A stretch of DNA of 64,000 bases from Symsagittifera roscoffensis (GCF_963678635.1 NC_087070.1:7040539-7104538), one strand, 5' to 3'; positions 43,078 through 56,520 are shown, numbered from the stretch's first letter. Numbers and translations: made by a program. The notes: generated from the sequence alone by a model not told the origin.

Positions 43078-45379
43078 TTTTTAATTGCAATGAAAAACTT
43101 TGCATTCCCATTTGTCAACTTTTTTGTGGTGCCTCAGTTTTTATTAATTCGGTCGGTTTTTAACATTTGCTACATTTCGTTGACAGTTCCTTCCGATTAT
43201 TCAATGCTGACTGTTCTTGCAAACTCGGTTGTTTTAGGAGCGATTTCCTTACTGCTGTTGACGACGTTCTTCCTTTCGAAATGCGACCAGCCTTGATGAT
43301 CAAATAAAATGAGTTACAATTGTTAACATGTAAGCGACATGACGAAGGCACCAACCTGAGAATTATCCATGTAACAAAACATCCTATTTGTCACAACTTA
43401 AGTCATTCTGGTGATAATCGATTAGCACCTTTGGCGCTCGCCTTACGTGGGGTAAAACCGACTAGAGTGGACAATTTCTCTGATACTTGCACAATATCTA
43501 ATTCTAGTGGTGGTTTTCAGGGACTTGCCTCAACCAATCTGCACAGCTTGAAGGTAAAGAGTGATTTCTTATTGCTCAACTCTATATAGGAACCGAAAGG
43601 ATACGTTTGAGAACTTGTCAGACGTGGCAGACAAATATCATCTCGATGAAAGCACAACTGATAGCTTTACCAACTTAGTTGGAAAACGCCCTTTAATTAC
43701 GATGTTTGTTTGCAACCAGCAGCGTTTGTCGCACCTCGAACCACACTAAGTGTAAAAAGATGCATTGACAGCGTGACTGATGAGAAAGATATGAAATGCT
43801 GGCCCCTTGTACAATCTAGCAAGGAAGGTTCAAGGAAGGAACCAAGAGGAGTGGTACGACAAAGTTATGTAGTTTCTTTGCTATATCTTCTGATTTGCAA
43901 CGTTGAACAACTCAACTAGATTTTGGTAGCGTATTTTCACAAAACTAAGCTACTGAATGCATTGAAGTCCCTCATATGTCAAAGAACGAAATACGTCTCT
44001 CCAACAGATGTCAAATACATAAGGACACTACTACCTGGAGCTTCTCATATAAAAGAGGTCCAGTATCCGATGAGGCAATTACACGAACACGTGCAACTGT
44101 TGAAGAAAAATGGACCCACAAGAGAAAACTATTCTAGTGTGGATTGGTACATGTCAAAGCAATTTCTCTCACATTTGGAATAGAATGCATCAACTAGGCC
44201 TAAACTGAGTGAATTTCGAGAAAAATCCAGTTGCCAAAAAAATTAATGTGATAATCGGCAGTTCCAATATAGAGATTAAGTGAAAATTGAGTCTAGTTAC
44301 ATTGAGCTGCTTCAAGAGCAACGATAGCGAATTCATCAATTGTCGTCTTGATCTAATTATTAGACTCACTTCTGGCCAAAGTGACGTCTGCTTCACTGAG
44401 CATTGAATGGCGATATGCATAAATTTCATGAGAATTAGTTACATAAGCGCGAAAAAGCAAATGGCGGTGTCCAGCTAGTGTTTGCAGATATGCCCTGAGA
44501 AAACAGTGTTTCGGAAAATTCAAGCAACATCCCTCCACAGCTCTGAACTTGTCTGTAAATGATGATGTATTCGATAGAAACGAAAATGTTCCTAGTTCGC
44601 CTGAAGCTGAAAAAGACCTGGAAAAGTGTGAAATAGAATTTCCCGATCTTTCCATCCCTTCCGCCGAATATGTCGCAATCATTTGGACATTGATGCAAGC
44701 ATTACAGCGCTGCCATTAGAATGCAATCATTTTAGTGATATGGCAGTTATCACAATTAATGGGCTAGTGAACTCATTCATGTCTGTCTTGAGAAGACGCA
44801 GAAAGCGTCCTGTTCCATCAATACGACTGCAGTGTGCGCTGCAGTGCTTTGCTATGACATTACCCAGTAATTGCATATACCTTACTCAGTTAGATGCATT
44901 ACGTTTCCTCTATATATTTTACCATCACTTAGAAGACGGATCTTTTCCAGGAGCGTTGCCATTTTTGTTCTGTACGCTGATTCAAGTGATTGTGCGCAAT
45001 TTGGCTTCCATAGTTTTCTGGATCACTGCAAGACAAGACTAACCGATCTCAGTTTTCTTAGATCTTCCTCTCTTCAGTACAATCAGTTCATAGTTGACGC
45101 TCTAATCAATTGTTCAATAAAGGGCTTTAGTCTTTGCATTTTGATGCAGCCCGAGTTATATATTCACCAAAAAAATGAACCGCTTCACTACAGACTCAGA
45201 TAAACCAGCTCCCAACTTACATCTGCAATTACCAGTGATCCGGTTCAGCTTTTTCTACTTTTGTCTGCGAATCAAAAATAATTTCCTGGAGCGTCTGCCA
45301 TTTTTGAAGCAAAGAGAAGTCATTTCCAGGGCCAGTCGCATGAAATTGTTACATCTTCAGTAAGCAATATCATGATCAC
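43078..45379 (+). pseudogene. Degenerate 5' part of a Helitron-like element
   Basis: Between array B and the Rep motif the plus strand has many short coding-like fragments in changing frames (about 43400-43560, 43590-43745, 43960-44180, 44690-45040). Their composition is protein-like but no domain is recognised. Position directly upstream of the Rep motif on the same strand suggests the N-terminal part of the same protein. No terminus identified. Confidence 0.35.
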
Positions 45380-46030
45380 CCTTTCCATTGCTTGGAGTAA
45401 CGCCATTAATTCGTTGTTACAACTGATAATGCACAGTAAAGAACACATCATAGGCCACGAGCGAAATTGTGTGCCCGAGCTGAGTTTCAAACAACCTAAG
45501 GAAATCTGTCCCATTACCATGTTTTGGTATGGTTCAAACCTAACTAAGCTGACTAAGATGACCTCATCCAGTGCTCTCAAAAATCTTCAAATGAAAAACT
45601 TGAAAAATTGATGAGATCGTCCTTGAAAATAGTTAATGAATGGAAGCATTTGGAAGAATTGGTTCAGCTTTGTGTATAGGTTCATTCTCAAAGCTGTCCA
45701 AAGTCTAAGTTCAGATGTCTGAAGCGGCCGGATGAAGCACGGAACAAAATATGTCGCACACATACTTCTCCGCCGTGCAATTACCACTGGAAGCTTCGCA
45801 TCAACAAGCAATTTCCCTGCGATGTACTAAAATTCATGACGAAAATAGGCATGGCCATTATAGTTGAAGGATACGAAGATTGGTTAGTCGCAGACGTTGC
45901 CATGCCAAGTGAAAAACTCATGTACGCTGCCTCAAGTGGTGAACACACTGCCGCAACAAGCTGTCATTTGTTTTGCCTGACTAAATCAAGTACAAGCCTT
46001 TTGGCGGCATCTGATGACCTTGCTTGTTAA
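45380..46030 (+). pseudogene. Helitron Rep (HUH nuclease) fragment
   Basis: One plus-strand frame reads 'SHYHVLVWFKPN' with the HUH-type triad His-Tyr-His at 45512-45520, the metal-binding motif of rolling-circle replication initiators. About 57 codons on in the same frame comes a His/Cys-rich segment ('HSQSCPKSKFRCLKRPDE', from 45683), as follows the HUH motif in Helitron proteins. A few stop codons lie in this otherwise continuous frame, soon after the triad and just before the His/Cys segment, so the gene is dead. The catalytic tyrosines were not located. Confidence 0.6.
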
Positions 46031-46233
46031 TACTTGACTTAGTATGCGGCCAAAATGGAAGAGCACGGGTCTGCTCATTTGACGCCATTTTCGACTACGA
46101 AACGGATGCGTCCAAAATCGATATATAACCTCGAAAAAACACATCATGGTTAATGAAAGCAATGAAAAGGCCGATTTTACTTGCGCAAACCTAGAACAGT
46201 TTAATCCCGATACATTTTGAAATCATTACAGTA

Positions 46234-46759
46234 GTGCAAGGGGAAAAAGGACAGGTTTGTTCGATGTTTGGCTCTACGCAGATGACAGCGAATTGTTGCC
46301 TGTAGTTGATTTCAAGAATGTGTCTCCTCACAACCCCATCAAATTTCTTTCATTCATTTTGCGTTTCGGCTACTTTGAAACTGAACTAGACTTATTTGAA
46401 AGTCAGGTCTATGCGATTCTTTAGTGAAGATTGGATTGTTGCAACAATGTGAACGATACACCGAAGAGCACGTACTAGCCTTGTTCCGGTTGTATGCCTA
46501 CGAGGAGTTGCGCTATTTGCCTGGAGGAACCCTGACGTGGTCTGCAAAGCTTCTTGGAGCACAAGCCGCTTTTGAACATCTTTTGGAACTACAGGGCGAA
46601 AATGCACTGCCAAAACCTACAGTGTTGATTGGTAGAACGCATGAACAAAAGCAATCAGAGGCGTCAGCTTTTGTGGAAGAAACTCAGAACTGGATGGTGA
46701 ATCAGGCCCAACTAATCAAGCTTGAGTGGCTACCAGCGGCTAATTTTACTGAGAATTAA
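46234..46759 (+). pseudogene. Linker between Rep and helicase of the Helitron-like protein
   Basis: Two long coding-like frames follow one another: about 46234-46420, and 46424-46756. The second is rich in Glu, Gln and Leu. Their order between Rep and helicase motifs on the same strand fits the large central region of Helitron Rep-Hel proteins. A frame change separates them. Confidence 0.45.
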
Positions 46760-46825
46760 GCACAAGCGTCAGGGTACGAGCAAGGCCTTCTGTTAAATCA
46801 TCTTTAGGCATCGGTACGTGTAAAA

Positions 46826-48459
46826 TTGATGGCTGTTCGTGATAATCGGCTGGCTAAAAACGGTATCATACTCGGTTCTCTCTTTTCTGGTAAAAGCTAC
46901 CTCTCCAGAGTGGTCCTGGCTTACGCGTTATTCAACAGTTTACAATGCATGATCACCAGCTTCGCTGCCCGAGGCTCCCAGCAACTAGGAGATGAGCAGA
47001 TTTTATAGACTTTTTATGCCTCTCTTCTGGCCAAAGATCTGGCCGAAAGATTGCTCGTCAGTTTATCTCGAGATTTGTGGCGGGAAAGTTCGTTGGAGCG
47101 ACTGCAGGTTAAGCTGATTGAGGAAATAAGCTTGTTGAATGCAGAAACACTGTCCGCTGTTAGTTTGAAACTATTTTAAAAAATGACGATGAATTTGGTG
47201 GCGTTTACGCCCTGGCAAATGGAGCTAGCAGTCAGTTGCCGAACGCGCCTAGCTCTACGTCTTCACCTCAGCCTCCGTCACGTTTGGATTTAACATACAC
47301 TTCCTCCAACAGTTTGTTCGAATGGAGGAACATAAGGGTCAAATGTTGCTGAAATTGATAGAACAACGACCAATTCCTCCCGACGACAGGGAAACGATAG
47401 TTGAGTTGTTTGCAGTCCACTTAAATTTTGTCAAGATTGGAATGATTTGGGCAACCATTCGTCATGAAAGTTTAGGGAAAAAAGCGGCAGAGCAGCAAGC
47501 ATTTGAAAAGCACTTCGATGAAATAAGCCCGTCTGGGAGAATCCTCTTTGTTTTGGAATTGGCAGAAGTAAGCCTTGCAGGTTCTCATATTTCGCGACCT
47601 TGTGACCGGAAAACGTCCGATTTTGTCAAAAAAGTGCAGAGCCAGATACATTTATTATTTATGACAAAGTTTAGTTACTTGTTACCCGAAACTTCGATAA
47701 AATCACCCAAGGAACAATCGCTGTTGTTGATTTTCAAAGTTCAAAATCCAGTCGAGTCAATTTTTATAGAGCGCCTACGCCAGATTGTGACTGAAGAAGT
47801 AACAAACAAAAACACTTTTTTTGCAATGGAGGTGGGCATCAGGTACCAAAATCCCAGGGTTCCTTCTACCGCATCAGGGAAATTCAGTTAGGCGCAATCA
47901 GTTTTCACTGAGCAATTACGTTGCAACTACGTGGCAGGCTGCCTAAATCTTAGTCCTCAGAAGTCGAGTCAGGTTTTTGATTCAATATTCTTTCTCGGAT
48001 ACAAACAATCTACTCTGGCTGCAATCCGAACAGTTCTTCTCACACGCAATCTTCCGGAGAAGAGAATTTATAAGTTTTTCTCGTCTCTCAGAATCAATAA
48101 CATCTGTGGAGCTCCAGTTGAAGTACCGCTAGCACCATTCATAAGAAAAAAGTCCAAGTACCCAAAACGGCTTTCGGATTTGTTAACGGGCTATTTTCAA
48201 TGAAGGACCACACCTGGAAAACTAAATAATTCGCGATTGTCATACATCCTTGTCAGAGGAATTGCTTGATGTGAATAGTACTGAGGAAATGGACGACCAA
48301 TTGTATATGAATCAGCCCTGGGCAAGTGGTTTTTATAATTGACCTTTACGAAGTAAGTGAGGAAGACAGAATTGACTGCTTTGCAGAAGAAGTTATGTTG
48401 AAGATTCGAAATGCTGAAAAAACTTTTAATTCGTTTGTTGATGATCAACGGACTTTATG
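46826..48459 (+). pseudogene. Pif1-type (SF1B) helicase domain, first copy
   Basis: Walker A 'GSLFSGKS' at 46874-46897, then a motif Ia-like 'MITSFAARGS', then motif II 'IEEISLLNAETLS' at 47117-47155 in the same frame. Motif III near 47205-47245 has GAS in place of GDS, so a conserved Asp is lost. A further segment at 47322-47550 matches the region after motif III, and the C-terminal region follows near 47640-47900. Stops and frame changes interrupt it. Pif1-type helicases form the C-terminal part of Helitron Rep-Hel proteins, where they unwind DNA for rolling-circle transposition. Confidence 0.65.
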
Positions 48460-49845
48460 CTGATTGAAAAAATAAGCTTGTTGAATGCAGAAACACTGTC
48501 CGTTGTTAATTTGGTACTTATACTATTTGAATTTGGTGGCGTTTACGTCCTAGCAAATGGAGATAGCAGTCAATTGCCGAACGTGTCTGGATTTATGTCT
48601 TCACTCCAGCCTCCGTCACGTTTGGGTTTAAAATGCACTTCCTCCAACAGTTTGTTCGAATGGAGGACCCTAAGGGTCAAATGTTGCTGAAATTGATGGA
48701 ACAACGACCAATTCCTCCCGACGACGTGGAAACGATAGTTCATTTGTTTGCAGTCCACTTCAACTTTGTCAAGTATGGAATGATTTGGGGATCCATTCAT
48801 CATGAAAGTTTAGGGAAAAAAGCGGCAGAGCAGGAACTACTTGAAAATAAGGCTTTCTGGGAGAGTCTTCTTTGTTTTGGATTCGGTGGAAGTTAGCCTT
48901 GCAGGTTCTCATATTTGGCGACCTAGTGACCGGAAAACGTCCGTATTTCGTCAAAGTGTCCGATATGTCAAATTATTTATGACAAAATTTTGTTACTTGT
49001 TACCCAAAATATCGATAAAATCACCCAAGGAACAATCGCTGTTGTTGATTTTCAAAGTTGAAATTCCAGTCGAGTCAATGTTTATAGAGCGCCTACGTCA
49101 GATTGTGACTGAAGAAGTTACAAACAAAAACAATGTTTTTTTTTTGGAATGGAGGTGAGCATCCGGTACCAAAATCCCAGGATTCCTTCACCGCATCAGG
49201 GAAATTCAGTTCGGCGCAATCAGTTTTCACTGAGCAATTACGTTGCAACCAACTGTCAACGACAATTGGGGACAAACTGCCAAAAATTGCCACAGCTATT
49301 TCTGCGAAGAAAGGCATATACTCTTTGTGGCAAGCTGCACAAATCTTAGTCCTCGGAAGTCAGGTCAGGTTTTTGATTCAAAATTCGTTCTCGGATACAA
49401 ACAATCTACTCTGTCTGCAATCCGAACAGTTCTTCCCACACGCAATCTTCCGGAGGAGAAAATTTACAAGTTTTCCTCGACTCTCAGAAACAATAACATC
49501 AGTGGAGCTCCAGTTGAAGTACCACTAACACCATTCATGAGAAAACAGTCCAAGTACCAAAAACGGCTTTCTGATTTGTTAACGGGCTACTTTCAATGAA
49601 GGACCACACCTGGAAAACTAAAATAATTCGCAATTGTCATACATCATTGTCAGATGAATTGCTTGATATGAATAGTACTGAGAAATCGCCGACCAATTGT
49701 AAATGAATCAGCCCTGGGCAATTGCTTTTTTATGCTTAATTTTTCGAAGTGAGGAAGACAGAATTGCTTGCTTTGCAGAAGTAGTTCAGTTGAGGATTCG
49801 AAATGCTGACAAAACATTTATTTCGTTTGTTAATGGTCAACGGAC
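47114..49845. repeat. Tandem duplication of ~1.35 kb in the helicase 3' half
   Basis: 'ctgattga..aaataagcttgttg' occurs at 47114 and 48460. The two copies align to about 48459 and about 49845, and have diverged by many substitutions, so this duplication is older than array B. Confidence 0.8.
48457..49600 (+). pseudogene. Pif1-type helicase, second partial copy
   Basis: Begins at motif II (48463-48501). It retains a better motif III, 'GDSSQLPN' near 48559-48582, preceded by 'EFGGVYVLAN', as in Pif1 proteins. The post-motif III segment (48633-48780) and the C-terminal part follow, in several frames. It lacks Walker A because the duplication starts at motif II. A ~77-nt segment near 49250-49330 is absent from the other copies. 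Confidence 0.6.
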
Positions 49846-50192
49846 TATAATAACTTCCATGAGACGTAATTTTGTGTTCACAGCTGTTAATGAGCGTTGT
49901 AAACACACAAACGTCCACCTTTTGTACGTTGTGGTTAGATATCTTTGATGTTTCTGTTGCCTTAATTTGTACATCTTCCTTGTTGGAAGCATTTTCTTAT
50001 TTAAAAAATGCTACCATTTGAAATTCACTAGTCCAATTAGGCTTATTAGTTGAATATAAGAAGAGGGATAACGTGTTTCTTCATGTAATTGCTGCTTGTA
50101 ATAACGTTGCTGCTTGTAATTGAAATCATGGAGGCATGTGTTTTACTGACATTTTGAAGCTTAACACTTTTTAAATAGAGCTAATAAGTCGA

Positions 50193-50268
50193 AATAGACG
50201 AGTGCGAGTAACTCAGATGTGAGAACCAGCGCCTAATATTCCTCAGGTCGGGCGTTGGAATCGCACAC
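50193..50268 (+). ncRNA. tRNA-like sequence type 1 in array C (unit 1)
   Basis: A D-arm-like CTC-agatgt-GAG, an AGGTC variable-loop-like segment, and a T-arm with GGGCG/CGCAC pairing 4 of 5 around TTGGAAT. The anticodon arm does not pair and the B-box differs from consensus at C56, so it is a relic. Copies lie near 53700, 57120 and 60620. Confidence 0.35.
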
Positions 50269-51965
50269 ATGCAATCTTCTAATTGACATAGGCGCCTAAC
50301 CAATTGTTTGCTATGTAGAGCTAATTTTTAACGCTTTTACCATAGTTTTTGCCATCAGTTTTAATTTATATGTACAGCATGGCTTTCAAATTGTCATGAG
50401 AATTTTCTCTCTTTGTGTCCTGACTAACTTCATGTTGAAATTAAACAAATCTTTGCGTTTCAAGTGGCTACGCAAATACTGAAACTCGGGTTGTACGTGA
50501 AATACCGCAGTATATATGATAGTCAACTACTCAATGGTCCAGGCAAACTTAATCGTTGCATTGAAAATCATAGACTGTATTTGATATCTAATAATGATAA
50601 AACTGCATGATGATTTTGGTATCTCAAAACTGAGAAAATGACCAACTTTTGCCAGTTTCGATTCTCCCTCTGGCTAGTTTTCTAATAACCTGTTTAAAAA
50701 ATACTTGCGCTCTCAGAGATGCGTTTCCGTTTTCACCATGACTTCATATAATTTTTTTCATTCGCAGCTACAGTACATCCAATTCAGTTTAAATTGTTGA
50801 GATTTTTTCAAAAATAAGTCAGTTTTTTTTTCGTATTCATTGACTCTTTTACTTGGGCAGTTTCCCGAAACTTTTTAAGAGTCATGGACGAAGTGAAAAC
50901 TCTTTAAGTCTTAGTGATAATTTTGCTCCTTTTTCAGGAAACAGTTTTCAAGTTTGATCACGCTAAATTTTGTTTTACCGTTTGACTTGCGATTTCTTTT
51001 CATTTTCTTTAATGAAAGAAATGCAAACTCCATTATCGAACAGCAAAAGTGTCAAGGTCACAAAAAACGTGAACGACTTCTTCTTTGAAATTGATAATTA
51101 AGTTTCAGAGTTATCAGCTGAATAAAAACGTAAGCTTTTGATCCAGTTTTTTTTTTCAAATTGGGCCGCTTTTGCCAAATGGTTTTTGAAATTCAAATAG
51201 CTCTAAGGTCACCGTTTTGAAAAAAAACTTAAAAAAACAGTTGTCCTCTTTGGAATTGTTTGTATGCTCTCTATCAGCTAAATGAAAACTTTTTAAAGCT
51301 AATTCTGCTTTGGGTTTGTGAACAATCGTTCAACTGATTACATTTTCTTTTTAAACTCCTTTTGTCTTAAATTTTGTTTGAATTGATTTAATTTCAAGCC
51401 ATTTTTTGTCACTTTTTGAAATGAGTCCTGGACAATTTGTGTCTCAGTACGAAACAGTTTAACCTGTGACAGGAGCTGCAAGAGTGCAATTTAACAATAG
51501 CCGATACCGTGAAAAACTTGTTTTCCCGGAAGCAAGGGTTTGGCTTACGCTATGCAGACTCCGTGTAAGAAAGTACAAAAGCTGACAGTTTTTTCTTCGA
51601 AATGAAGTCAATTATCAATTTTTTGACGCTTGAAATATCATCGATAATTGACGAGAACATTCAATCACAAAAATTGAATACAAAAAAGCTTCAATTGCAG
51701 AAAGAGATAAAAACGCAGTGAGCATTTCATCGGAAAAAAAGAAGATTAATAATGAGTGTTTGCATTTCAAAAGACCGATATCTGCAAAATAGTTCAATGA
51801 CGGACCAATTACACAAATTTGTACATTGAAACCAAACAGTAGCTAGCCTATTTTCGGATTTTTCCGTAGACAATTTAGAGGCGCAAACTGTTTTTCAACC
51901 GATGGGGCGCAATTAATTGGAATTGATATATTGAACAAGAACTGAAATCAAAAAAGAAGTTTTCA

Positions 51966-52035
51966 ATGGGGTTTGAACCTGCGCCACTGATGTCAGAACA
52001 GTGAGCTGAAAATACCAGCTCATCTCGCCTCATAG
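51966..52035 (-). ncRNA. tRNA-like sequence type 2 in array C (unit 1)
   Basis: Read on the minus strand: D-stem AGCT/AGCT, an anticodon-arm-like stem ACTG/CAGT around a 9-nt loop, then the B-box GGTTCAAACCC at normal spacing. The acceptor stem and outer T-stem do not pair, as in tRNA-derived SINE heads. Copies lie at ~55408-55475, 58891-58957 and 62395-62460 and keep the B-box. Confidence 0.45.
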
Positions 52036-52482
52036 TTTTGTTAGGGCAATGGTTAAATATCGTATTGGTTTCTAGGCCATAATAAATAAACATATGTTTT
52101 TTTAGGAAGGTGAGGCGAAACAAAATGAGAGACATCATTGAGTAACTACTCTGAGTAAACTTTGTTACACTAATTTATTATGGAAGCGCATGTTAAAGCT
52201 GCATTGTTTAGAGGTCATTATATAGAAAAGAGCTTTATGTAATGTTTGAAATGGGAAAAAGCCTCAAGTATCAAATTTCGAACTTTTTACACAGATATAA
52301 ATATGATTAGGCCGTCTGGAAAAAATTTTGCTTCAATATTACATTATAAATTTTGATCTCAAAACACACAAAACACAAAGATGATCTTTCAAGCTTTTAA
52401 AGTTTAAAAACAGCTTGGCAGATTTTCCATCATTTCTTACAATAATTATCAACCAGGATGCGCTGTAGCAGTGTTGAGTTTG

Positions 52483-52521
52483 CGGTCGGTATAAAAATCA
52501 CGACTGATGCATAAAAACTAG
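52483..52521 (+). other. Helitron-like 3' end: hairpin followed by CTAG
   Basis: Arms CGGTCG (52483-52488) and CGACTG (52501-52506) form a 6-bp stem with one G-T pair and a 12-nt loop. Eleven bases later comes CTAG (52518-52521), where the unit ends. Helitrons end in CTRR preceded by a hairpin about 10-12 nt upstream. The next base is C, not the T expected of a canonical AT target. Equivalent ends: ~55934-55937 (TTAG), 59438-59441 and 62943-62946. Confidence 0.5.
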
Positions 52522-53100
52522 CGAGTTTATCTAAAGAGTGCAGAGCCAGATACATTTATAATTTATGACAAAATTTTGTTACTTGTTACCCAAAATATTG
52601 ATAAAATCACCGAAGGAACAATCGCTGTTGTTGATTGTCAAAGTTCAAATTCCAGTCGAGTCAATTTTTATAGAGCGCCTACGTCAGATTGTGACCGAAG
52701 ATGTTACAAACAAAAACACTTCTTTTGCAATGGAGGTGAGCATCCGGTACCAAAATCCCAGGTTTCCTTTTACCGCATCAGGGAAATTCAGTTAGGCGAA
52801 ATCAGTTTTTACTGAGCAATTACGTTGCAACTACGTGGCAAGCTGCACAAAATAGTCCTCGGAAGTCGGGTCAGGTTTTTGATTCAATATTCTGACTCGG
52901 CAACAAACAATCTACTCTGTCTGCAATCCGAACAGTTCTTCTCACACGCAATCTTCCGGGTGGGAGAATTTACAAATTTTTCTCGTCTCTCAGAAACAAT
53001 AACATCAGTGGAGCTCCAGTTGAAGTACCACTAGCACCATTCATGAGAAAACAGTCCAAGTACCAAAAACGACTTTCTGATTTGTTAACGGGCTACTTTT
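52522..53100 (+). pseudogene. Helicase C-terminal fragment, array C unit 2
   Basis: A frame from ~52535 reads a 'LVTQNIDKITEGTIAVVD'-like segment, which fits the C-terminal lobe of Pif1/Helitron helicases. It continues in other frames to about 53100. Frame breaks show it is dead. It is repeated at 55938-56520 and 59442-60025. Confidence 0.5.
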
Positions 53101-55937
53101 TCAATGAAGGACCACACCTGGAAAACTAAAATAATTCGCAATTGTCATACATCATTGTCAGATGAATTGCTTGATATGAATAGTACTGAGAAATCGCCGA
53201 CCAATTGTAAATGAATCAGACCTGGGCAATTGCTTTTTTATGCTTAATTTTTCGAATTGAGGAAGACAGAATTGCTTGCTTTGCAGAAGTAGTTCAGTTG
53301 AGGATTCGAAATGCTGACAAAACATTTATTTCGTTTGATGATGGTCAACGGACTATAATAACTTCCATGAGTCGTAATTTTGTGTTCACAGCTGTTAATG
53401 AGCGTTGTAAACACACAAACGTTCACCTTTTGTACGTTGTGGTTAGATATCTTTGATGTTTCTGTTGCCTTAATTTGTACATCTTCCTTGTTGGAAGCAT
53501 TTTCTTATTTAAAAAATGCTACCATTTGAAATTCACTAGTCCAATTAGGCTTATTGGTTGAATATAAGAAGAGGGATAACGTGTTTCTTCATGTAATTGC
53601 TGCTTGTAATAACGTTGCTGCTTGTAATTGAAATCCTGGAGGCATGTGTTTTACTGACATTTTGAAGCTTAACACTTTTTAAATAGAGCTACTAAGCCGA
53701 AATAGACGAGTGCGAGTAACTCAGATGTGAGAACCAGCGCCTAATATTCCTCAGGTCGGGCGTTGGAATCGCACTCCTGCAATCTTCTAATTGACATAGG
53801 CGCCTAACCAATTGTTTGCTATGTAGAGCTAATTTTTAACGCTTTTACCATAGTTTTTGCCATCAGTTTTAATTTATATGTACAGCATGGCTTTCAAATT
53901 GTCATGAGAATTTTCTCTCTTTGTGTCCTGACTAACTTCATGTTGAATTTAAACAAATCTTTGCGTTTCAAGTGGCTATGCAAATACTGAAACTCGGGTT
54001 GTACGTGAAATATCGCAGTATATATGATAGTCAACTACTCAATGGTCCAGGCAAACTTAATCGTTGCATTGAAAATCATAGACTGTATTTGACATCTAAT
54101 AATGATAAAACTGCATGATGATTTTGGTATCTCAAAACTGAGAAAATGACCAACTTTTGCCAGTTTCGATTCTCCCTCTGGCTAGTTTTTTAATAACCTG
54201 TTTAAAAAATACTTGCGCTCTCAGAGATGCGTTTCTGTTTTCACCATGACTTCATATAATTTTTTTCATTCGCAGCTACAGTACATCCAATTCAGTTTAA
54301 ATTGTTGAGATATTTTAAGAGTCATGGACGAAGTGAAAACTCTTTAAGTCTTAGTGATAATTTTGCTCCTTTTTCAGGAAACAGTTTTCAAGTTTGATCA
54401 CGCTAAATTTTGTTTTACCGTTTGACTTGTGATTTCTTTTCATTTTCTTTAATGAAAGAAATGCAAACTCCATCATCGAACAGCAAAAGTGTCAAGGTCA
54501 CAAAAAACGTGAACGACTTCTTCTTTGAAATTGATAATTAAGTTTCAGAGTTATCAGCTGAATAAAAACGTAAGCTTTTGATCCAGTTTTTTTTTCAAAT
54601 TGGGCCGCTTTTGCCAAATGGTTTTTGAAATTCAAATAGCTCTAAGGTCACCGTTTTGAAAAAAAACTTAAAAAAACAGTTGTCCTCTTTGGAATTGTTT
54701 GTATGCTCTCTATCAGCTAAACGAAAACTTTTTAAAGCTAATTCTGCTTTGGGTTTGTGAACAATCGTTCAACTGATTACATTTTCTTTTTAAACTCCTT
54801 TTGTCTTAAATTTTGTTTGAATTGATTTAATTTCAAGACATTTTATGTCACTTTTTGAAATGAGTCCTGGACATTTTGTGTCTCAGTACGAAACAGTTTA
54901 ACCTGTGACAGGAGCTGCAAGAGTGCAATTTAACAATAGCCGATACCGTGAAAAACTTGTTTTCCCGGAAGCAAGGGTTTGGCTTACGCTATGCAGACTC
55001 CGTGTAAGAAAGTACAAAAGCTGACAGTTTTTTCTTCGAAACGAAGTCAATTATCAATTTTTTGACGCTTGAAATGTCATCGATAATTGACGAGAACTTT
55101 CAATCACAAAAATTGAATACAAAAAAGCTTCAATTGCAGAAAGAGATAAAAACGCAGTGAGCATTTCATCGGAAAAAAAGAAGATTAATAATGAGTGTTT
55201 GCATTTCAAAAGACCGATATCTGCAAAATAGTTCAATGACGGACCAATTACACAAATATGTACATTGAAACCAAACAGTAGCTAGCCTATTTTCGGATTT
55301 TTCCGTAGACAATTTAGAGGCGCAAATTGTTTTTCAACCGATGGGGCGCAATTAATTGGAATTGATATATTGAACAAGAACTGAAATCAAAAAAGAAGTT
55401 TTCAATGGGGTTTGAACCTGCGCCACTGATGTCAGAACAGTGAGCTGAAAATACCAGCTCATCTCGCCTCATAGTTTTGTTAGGGCAATGGTTAAATATC
55501 GTATTGGTTTCTAGGCCATAAAAAATATACATATGTTTTTTTAGGAAGGTGAGGCGAAACAAAATGAGAGACATCATTGAGTAACTACTCTGAGTAAACT
55601 TTGTTACACTAATTTATTCTGGAAGCGCATGTTAAAGCTGCATTGTTTAGAGGGGTCATGTTTGAAATGGGAAAAAGCCTCAAGTATCAAATTTCGAACT
55701 TTTTACACAGATATAAATATGATTAGGCCGTCTGGAAAAAATTTTGCTTCAATATTACCTTATAAATTTTAATCTCAAAACACACAAAACACAAAGATGA
55801 TCTTTCAAGCTTTTACAGTTTAAAAACAGCTTGGCAGATTTTCCATCATTTCTTACAATAATTATCAACCAGGATGCGCTGTAGCAGTGTTGAGTTTGCG
55901 GTCGGTATAAAAATCACGACTGATGCATAAAAATTAG

Positions 55938-56520
55938 CGAGTTTGTCTAAAGAGTGCAGAGCCAGATACATTTATAATTTATGACAAAATTTTGTTACTT
56001 GTTACCCAAAATATTGATAAAATCACCGAAGGAACAATCGCTGTTGTTGATTGTCAAAGTTCAAGTTCCAGTCGAGTCAATTTTTATAGAGCGCCTACGT
56101 CAGATTGTGACTGAAGATGTTACAAACAAAAACACTTCTTTTGCAATGGAGGTGAGCATCCGGTACCAAAATCCCAGGTTTCCTTTTACCGCATCAGGGA
56201 AATTCAGTTAGGCGAAATCAGTTTTTACTGAGCAACTACGTTGCAACTACGTGGCAAGCTGCACAAAATAGTCATCGGAAGTCGGGTCAGGTTTTTGATT
56301 CAATATTCTGACTCGGCAACAAACAATCTACTCTGTCTGCAATCCGAACAGTTCTTCTCACACGCAATCTTCCGGGTGGGAGAATTTACAAGTTTTTCTC
56401 GTCTCTCAGAAACAATAACATCAGTGGAGCTCCAGTTGAAGTACCACTAGCACCATTCATGAGAAAACAGTCCAAGTACCAAAAACGGCTTTCTGATTTG
56501 TTAACGGGCTACTTTCAATG
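55938..56520 (+). pseudogene. Helicase C-terminal fragment, array C unit 3
   Basis: Same fragment as in unit 2 with minor substitutions and the same frame breaks. Confidence 0.5.

Noticed and set aside
51615..52138. 60- and 87-codon minus-strand frames repeated in all array C units
   Set aside because: They lie in noncoding tail sequence and cover the tRNA-like segment; recurrence is due to the tandem repeat, not to coding selection.
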